Assembly: GCA_015501585.1 (NCBI GenBank)
Contig: JADNRY010000303.1
Coordinates: 1-64,000, forward strand
Direction of reading: 5' to 3'
Source: Rhodocollybia butyracea
Lineage: Eukaryota; Basidiomycota; Agaricomycetes; Agaricales; Omphalotaceae
Length of the DNA: 64,000 bases
The notes beneath the pieces were generated by a model. That model was given only the letters and a program-made list of their open reading frames with translations, did not search any database and had not been told where the DNA came from. Of the stretch, positions 58,200 to 64,000 are shown piece by piece. Position 1 is the first letter of the stretch. Each line of letters starts with the position of its first letter. Position numbers and translations under genes: made by a program.

Positions 58200-58720
58200 T
58201 GTGATGGAAGAGCGGGGCTCCCGGCTCCTTGTATATTCTCAGAATCGCACACAAATAAAGATATAAAGATGTATTATGCCAAAAAATCTAAGTATGTAGC
58301 CTACAGCTTGGCAACCTGGACTCCTCAGTTGGACAACTTGAAGCCTGAGTTTGAGCTTGATTACGTTGAAGAACGTTGAAGAACGTTGAAGAGTGACTTG
58401 GTGAACGTTGACGTGGCAGCCTTGACTTGAAAGGCAGAGACATTGAGCTTGAGTGCTTGAGCTTGCATATGGTCGGCCTTGAACTGAATAGAATCAACCT
58501 TGATACTTGATACTTGAGACGAGTGCTTGAGTGCTTGAGCTGTTGCAAGAACAAGACTTGAGGGGAAAAATTTTGCGACAAGTTCGGCAGTGATGGTTGA
58601 AGTTGAAGGGGGGAGTCATCAACAAAAAAAACACGCGCTCTTATTTAAAAGGCTCACGGCGGCCGTACACCGCACGCGTTAAGAGAAGGTCTCGTGAGCG
58701 CTGAAACTGCAGCCTCAATG
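58200..58720 (-). repeat. Possible solo LTR or retroelement remnant
   Basis: Read on the minus strand the segment has a TATA-like TTTTAAATAAG (near 58640), GTTGATGACTCCCCCC-type sequence, a long CT/CA-rich tract made of TCAAG and CACTC words (with a GAACGTTGAA triplication at 58365-58390), and an AATACATC-TTTATATCTTTATTTG end near 58260. This order (promoter-like, then tract, then poly(A)-like end) is what solo LTRs of fungal Copia-type elements look like. Exact TG..CA ends and a target duplication were not found, so the call is tentative. Confidence 0.3.
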
Positions 58721-59665
58721 ATTTCTCAAAAATATTTTGATAAATCTTGAAAAGATGAAGCTTAGTCAGTTTTTGTGCTTAGAACTTGCCAAAATTACAA
58801 AAATATCGGGATTTATGGAAACATTATTGATAGTTTCTCGAAAGCCAAGTTTCAAACTTTTCTGATCCGAGTATTTGTCGAAAATTATGAAGCTTGTTTA
58901 GACAGTACAGTTGAGATCAATCGTACACGGGTCGCTTTATGCCGCCTACTCGACCCAAAATTTGTTGGACCCCCGGCCCGGGTCAATCAGGATAAACCAA
59001 ATACGGCATCTGTTTGCACCGTTGAGTTAGTTGCACGATTGGGTTGATGCTATGGACTCAGGAGTGTCACCGGCACTGCCCAATTACAAGACCAATACAC
59101 TCCAATACACGACTAATTTGAGGGCGTGGAGTACGCGGCCGCCGTAGTACAGTGTCAACAGATGCAGTGCGATTGTACAAGAAATCCGGGGAAAAAGATG
59201 GGGCGACGATATACCACCCTCATATTGAAGCCGTCATCCTTACTACAAATCCTACATATGCCCAACTGATAATTGGCTGAGCGTTGTGAGCCGTGACACC
59301 ATCCCAAAGTTATAAGTTGTCCTTGGATATACTTATTGTAACTTCTTGATAAAGAACTGTGCAATGGAAGATACAAATTAAGTACGGTACATCATATCAT
59401 ATCATGATTCATATATGGCAAGCTTTATAAGACTAAAGTACTATGGTTATCATTACTAACAGTCCCAGGGCTCTATGTACCCCCCAATGCTAGTAACTAT
59501 GCTACAAAGCTGCACAGTACTGTTCTGCAAAACACACAAACTGGACACTAATGAGATTCAAGCAATAGTAACTCTTCTTACCGTAATCTGAAAAAGTCTA
59601 TCTGAACCTAAAGTGATCATGAAGAGACTTTTTTCGGCACAGTAATGCAACAGTGCAGTGAAAGT
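58721..59665. other. Intergenic region without recognisable gene
   Basis: Short frames only; AT-rich near 59400. It is the 3' flank of MFS copy 2. Confidence 0.5.
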
Positions 59666-62063
59666 TCAGTTTGCGTCTGACCTCTCATCCTTTTCCGAAT
59701 CTTTATCATCTTTCTCGCCCTTCACCACCTGTGCCTCAACCGCAGCAGCCTCAGTAGCAGCAGGCGGCTTGGCCGCACCCGCAGGAGCGGGAGGCGCCGC
59801 CTTCACAATCCTCAGATTCTTAATGAACATAGCTGTAATCAGCGCGAGCCCCGCAGCAGGAACGCCAATAATGAAGACAACACGTAGGGCATGCGTGTAC
59901 GCCACCACAACACCGGGGATCTGCGAGGCCGGGAGATCGGTGTATATAGCCACTGGGGACTCCCTTACGACAGTCGAGTTGGCCTCTGGTGCGAATATGA
60001 GCAGGCACTTGCTGAGCTCGGAGGCAAAAACGGGCTCAGCGAGTCCGAGACCGACTGTACCACCGAAGAATTGGGCGAAGGAGGCCATACCGCTCGCTTG
60101 CCCGAGGAGTCTGGGGTTGTCTCTGAATTCGACTCTGGGTAAAGGAAAGAAAGAGGGTTATCAAAAATAAAAAATGAATAAATCAAATTATCAGAAGAGG
60201 TTCAAGAGATGTAAGAAATGATACGTACTGGATTGCTATAAGCGCATTCTGCATGCCGAAACCGGTACCCACTCCAGCAAGAATCTGGAAACCAATGAGG
60301 TGGGCAGACGATGTTGAAGGTAAAATGGTGAAAAAAAGTCCAGAGCCAATTGCAAGGAAGATGGGGCATGCAACGAGGAATGGCCAACTGATTTTGAATA
60401 AATGAAAACGAGTAAAATAGGTGGAAAATTGAGAGACATACTAGTATCCAAATTTTCCAACTATCTGGCCTGCAGCCATGACAGTTATAACAACTCCGAG
60501 CATGAATGGAAGAAGGTTGATTCCAGAGTTGGTGGCCGACTGGTGCCTCACAGCTTGGTAGAGGATGGGAACATACTACGAAATGCTCCGAATAAGGGAA
60601 TACCAGCCATTGATGTGAATGAGACTTACATATGAGAATATTAAGAAGGAAAAACGAATCAAAAATCCGTAGATGAGGATAGCATATCTGTTCCAATCGC
60701 AGTGTTGGAAGTACATCCCCTTCGAAGCACAAAATAACTTACACTGAACGGGATTTGAAAATCTGAACAGGGACCATTGACTTTGGACTGTAGTAAATCT
60801 CCCATGCGACGAACGCAATTCCAGTCAGTCCCGCGAAGACAAAAGACTGGAATGAGGAACAGCGTAAGAGATCTTGCAGGCGACTTTTGAAGGAAAAGAC
60901 GAACGATTATGACAGCCTTGTCATTCCACGGCTTTGTGTTTCCTCCCCACTGAAGCGCGAGTACAAGACATGTCACTGCAGCAGCGATCAAAGTTGCACC
61001 AACATAGTCAAGTTGCGCGAGCTGGCGGAAGATATCCCCGCGCGAACGTTTGGTAGGATCTGAACCCAAAGGAGGCGCAGCTTTCAAGAGGAAGGTGACA
61101 GCAACCAGAGAGGCACCACCACTATAGAACGAACAGAGCTACTATCAGCAAGTAGTTGACTCGGAAAAAGCAAAATCATACAGAGGCAAGTTTAAGAAAA
61201 AGCACCTAAAAATTGGAACCATTAGTCTGTACCCAGATCTTGCCAAGGAAAACTAAAAGAAACTACCATCTCCATGTAACCTGAAATGCACAATCAGTAA
61301 AAATTAGCAAAAGCAACTGAGAGCGAGCATACACGGTCAGTGAACGCTCCCCCTGCGCACGAATGAGAGAAAGTAAATAAAGAAATAGTAAATCTCACCG
61401 ATCAAAGGGCCTATGACAGACGCAAGAGCAAAAACGGCGCCAAAAAGGCCAAATAACCGCGGTCGGTCCTCTAGCCTTGTACTTTGAGCTGTGATTTGCA
61501 GTATTCCAACAACTATAATAGTTATATCAGCGCCGAGTCGACATTACCATCGAGCATACGTACATATCCCAGAGGCTCCAACACCGGAGATTGTCCGACC
61601 TACTATCAGCTGGCCGACAGTCTGTGCGACTCCGCAGATCAGCGACCCGAGCTCGAAGACAATGATGGCGGATATGAAGACCCATTTTGCAGGGAATATA
61701 CGGAGAAGTTGGCCGTAGAATAAGAGGAAGACGGTTTGTGTGAGGATAAACGCTGTGGCGATCCATCCTTGCAGGGAGAACGAATCGAAATCGGAGGCGA
61801 TATGGGGTAGAGCGGTTGCTGGCCGCGAAAGGTTAGCGTGATTTGTCTAATCAATTATCTAGTAGGCAAACCTAGGATAGTTTGGTCTAAGGCACATAAC
61901 AGAAGGGCCAGCAACCTACGAGGAATGAAGCAAGTACAGCGATTAGCTCTGAACCAAAGACTCACATCGCCACAAAGACGAGTGCCAGCTTTTTGCCAGT
62001 CACCACAGTGCTAGGTGGTGCCACTGGAGCCTTCACAACCTGTACAGTGGTATCCGAAGCCAT
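59666..62063 (-). CDS. MFS drug:H+ antiporter (DHA2-like), copy 2, intact
   Basis: Thirteen exons on the minus strand, from 62063-61966 through 61915-61872, 61818-61564, 61512-61399, 61352-61333 (20 nt), 61280-61267 (14 nt), 61205-61182 (24 nt), 61121-60905, 60846-60743, 60687-60630, 60575-60442 and 60387-60229 to 60133-59666, all closing in phase. Start at MASDTTVQVVKAPVAPPSTV. DHA2 motifs as in copy 1: LDQTIL..ALP, GSLICGVAQTVGQLIVGRTI, SVIGPLIGGAFTD, and the tail ends EKDERSDAN. About 530 residues, 14 predicted helices. Expected role: proton-driven export of a small molecule. It is inverted relative to copy 1 and about 12.5 kb away, enclosing the halogenase, ligase and kinase. One donor is GTTCGT (after exon 8) in both copies. 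Confidence 0.85.
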
Positions 62064-63377
62064 AGTTGTGAGAGTGCAGTACAACTGGGGGAAGGGGGGC
62101 AACCGAAAGCAACTGCCAGGTGGACGAAAACACTGCCAGTAGCTGTGAAAAAACGCAGCATCAGGTCCAGCGCTGTGGAAAAAAGATGGGCTAAGATTAG
62201 CTGACAGGAGATCCTCGGCCCTCGGCCCTACCTCGGCGATAACCTTCATGCCCGCTTGCCAAGCAGCTGTCAATGACAAACTCGTCTAAAATTAGTTGAC
62301 AGATGCACGATAACTAATACATCTTCAAATCTTCCTTTTCTGGCCAATTACTCTCTCAGCCCTTCTATCCAATCGGTGTCTCGCCGATAGGTTGTACGAC
62401 GACTAGTGGTGAAACAATTTTTTACTCCTCCTCAGGCAGACCCGTATGCCATCGCTCATCTTATTCTGAACGCTCGAGATTGTTGTTACTTGGATCTTTG
62501 ACGTCCTACCCCTCCATCCGCCGGTAGCCTGAAGCTTTACCGAACAATCATGTTGGACAGTGATCTAATATACCCAACCTTCACCATGCATGGGAGCTCC
62601 GGCTGCCCATGAGCTCTTAGGTACGTTCAGATCTGAACGTGAAAACTAGCATTCTCGGTAGGCAGGACAAACTTTGAGCCGCCAGAACGCAAATTTGTGA
62701 GAGAGATTGCTAAGCTTCAATATTTAAGAGGCACCAAAGATGCACACTACGAGATAGTTGTGCAAGAAATATAGAACGCGAGACAAAGCTGCGTTGTTGC
62801 AGATCTGCCCTGAGTCCGATTCTTGACTACAAATGACTTGTTCTCCTCACGACTTTGCTGTGATACCGTTCGCGTCCCAGGTCCAGGCTCAGCAAGAGGC
62901 ACATTGGACTCTATCTACACAATTTGCCTAGAATGTACCGGAAACGAAATCAAAGCTTATAAACCTCGGCTGCTTCAAAGCCAAGGTCGATGTCTTATCT
63001 CAAGTGACTAAGATGCAAATGCAGATGGCTCTTGAGGAGTACTACTGGCATGTAAAAATACATTGGATGTACTTACTCTGGAAGGGGCATCATAGCTCAA
63101 TGATACTACCGCGTTTAACGAAATCCACACGGATTATTACAACTTAGTACAATAGACAGTGGTTTGGTGGTCACTTGGTACAGGAATCAGGATACAGTAG
63201 TGAACTGTACATACTGATCAGCCATTTTCAGCTATTGAGTCCCAGTGAAGTCAATAAGGACTGCTTATTCCAAGCTTCAGTATACAATGAATCTATATCT
63301 ATGGGTTTTCCGATACATAGTGGCCCGACATAAAAAGCTTCAAACCATAAGTATATCAAGTCCAACTGAACAAAAAT
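62064..63377. other. Intergenic region without recognisable gene
   Basis: 5' flank of MFS copy 2 and 3' flank of the dehydrogenase. Near 62583-62640 a stretch (CATGGGAGCTCCGGCTGCCC) resembles sequence at 32320 and 24517, so a dispersed repeat may be present. No gene recognised. Confidence 0.45.
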
Positions 63378-64000
63378 TCAAGTCAAACCATCTGCTTTCT
63401 TGCATTCTCCCAAGGCCCGTACCTTCTTCCCGTCTTCCACAGCTGTTAATAAAAGATCAAGATCACCCCCATCTCCAGGGGTCGCTTGTTCTCGTGCGCG
63501 CGCGATTCTCTGGAACACCTCCGCGGTACCCTCATATATGCGCGCGATTCCCTCGTCCCCACCGAATTTGGCAACCTCCTGCATTTCGTTGACGAAACGA
63601 TATGCTTTTGGAGTCATTTGGGGTATGAAAAGGATCAGCTGGTCGAGGAAAGATGGCTGGGAAATGATGAGGGAGTGGAGAAGACCTTGACATGTCGATG
63701 GAGAGGATGCGTGGGATGCTGTTAGCTTGGAATATTAGGAAAACAGTTCGGAGAAAATAGTATACTATCTGTACAGACCAAGGATCATTGAAGCGAACAA
63801 TGCCATAGCACCTTTGACCACGCCCTTGGGATGAGGAGTAAGTTTAACGCATTTGGTATGCAACGAGATCGTACATACAGAGTTGGCCATTTTCACCGCA
63901 CTGGCATCACCCACTCCAGACCCTTCACCTTTGAGAGAAAACGGGTTAAGACCATACTTTCTCAAAACAATATCCAATTCATCCAGGTCTGCTTCATCTT
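63378..64000 (-). CDS. NAD(P)-binding dehydrogenase with DUF1932 C-terminal domain (partial)
   Basis: The 3' part of a minus-strand gene that enters from beyond the window. Exons: 64000-63879, 63824-63779 and 63718-63378. The visible protein reads LRKYGLNPFSLKGEGSGVGD, ASAVKMANSGVVKG, AMALFASMILASHASSPST, then MTPKAYRFVNEMQEVAKF and GIARIYEGTAEVFQRIARA, ending KADGLT. 'GDAS..K...KG..ALF.SMIL' and 'P.KAYR.V.EM.E' are hallmarks of the DUF1932 domain that follows a 6-phosphogluconate-dehydrogenase-like Rossmann fold in fungal beta-hydroxyacid dehydrogenases. The catalytic domain is outside the window, so substrate cannot be said. The donor after exon 63824-63779 is GTCTGT, an unusual but phase-correct choice. 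Confidence 0.78.

Noticed and set aside
58288..58581. 97-codon Ser-rich minus-strand frame
   Set aside because: Built from short repeated words in the LTR-like segment; no coding support.
59658..60170. 170-codon plus-strand frame over the end of MFS copy 2
   Set aside because: Antisense shadow of the last transporter exon, which aligns codon by codon with copy 1.
61962..62279. Upstream start for MFS copy 2 (extra 72 residues)
   Set aside because: The extra segment is not found in copy 1, whose first exon begins at the equivalent MASDT; it is more likely 5' UTR.

Overview
The window looks like nuclear DNA from an Agaricomycete (mushroom-forming basidiomycete). Genes are dense in short introns (about 45-100 nt, GT..AG). 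Protein families typical of that group are present: DUF6534 seven-helix membrane proteins, a GH44 glucanase, MYND remnants, aminoglycoside-phosphotransferase-like proteins, small cysteine-rich secreted proteins and a basidiomycete-type flavin halogenase. I saw no rRNA, tRNA or CRISPR. All gene models are hand-spliced from sequence and conserved motifs; no database search was possible.

Layout. 0-10 kb is gene-poor: a 7-TM protein gene (2706-4058, minus) beside a GGAA/GGAT microsatellite, then two decayed copies of one block (about 5.3-7.1 and 7.8-9.85 kb) with a MYND zinc-finger remnant. 10.5-13.4 kb carries an 11-exon secreted GH44 endoglucanase/xyloglucanase. 17-24 kb holds small genes: two secreted cysteine-containing proteins (17400 and 21034, the second apparently needing two 1-nt micro-exons), a broken phosphotransferase (about 19.1-19.8 kb) and an acireductone-dioxygenase-like protein that has lost its metal ligands (22711-23494). 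25-41 kb is a segmental-duplication array: four copies of a secreted-protein gene on the plus strand, each followed by a convergent DUF6534 membrane-protein gene or fragment.

44.8-62 kb looks like a small specialised-metabolism locus: a DHA2-type MFS transporter (plus), a flavin-dependent halogenase (plus), a 4-coumarate-CoA-ligase-like enzyme (minus), an APH-like kinase (minus) and a second, closely related MFS transporter in opposite orientation. Two terminal-inverted-repeat elements sit between the halogenase and the ligase. The window ends inside a dehydrogenase with a DUF1932 C-terminal domain.

A recurrent feature is the single-base frameshift. At least seven, mostly at homopolymers, interrupt otherwise well-preserved genes (7-TM, GH44, MFS copy 1 twice, halogenase, CoA ligase twice); the secreted-family copies have more. 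Either the assembly has homopolymer indel errors or many genes here are freshly decayed. This decides whether the halogenase locus is live.
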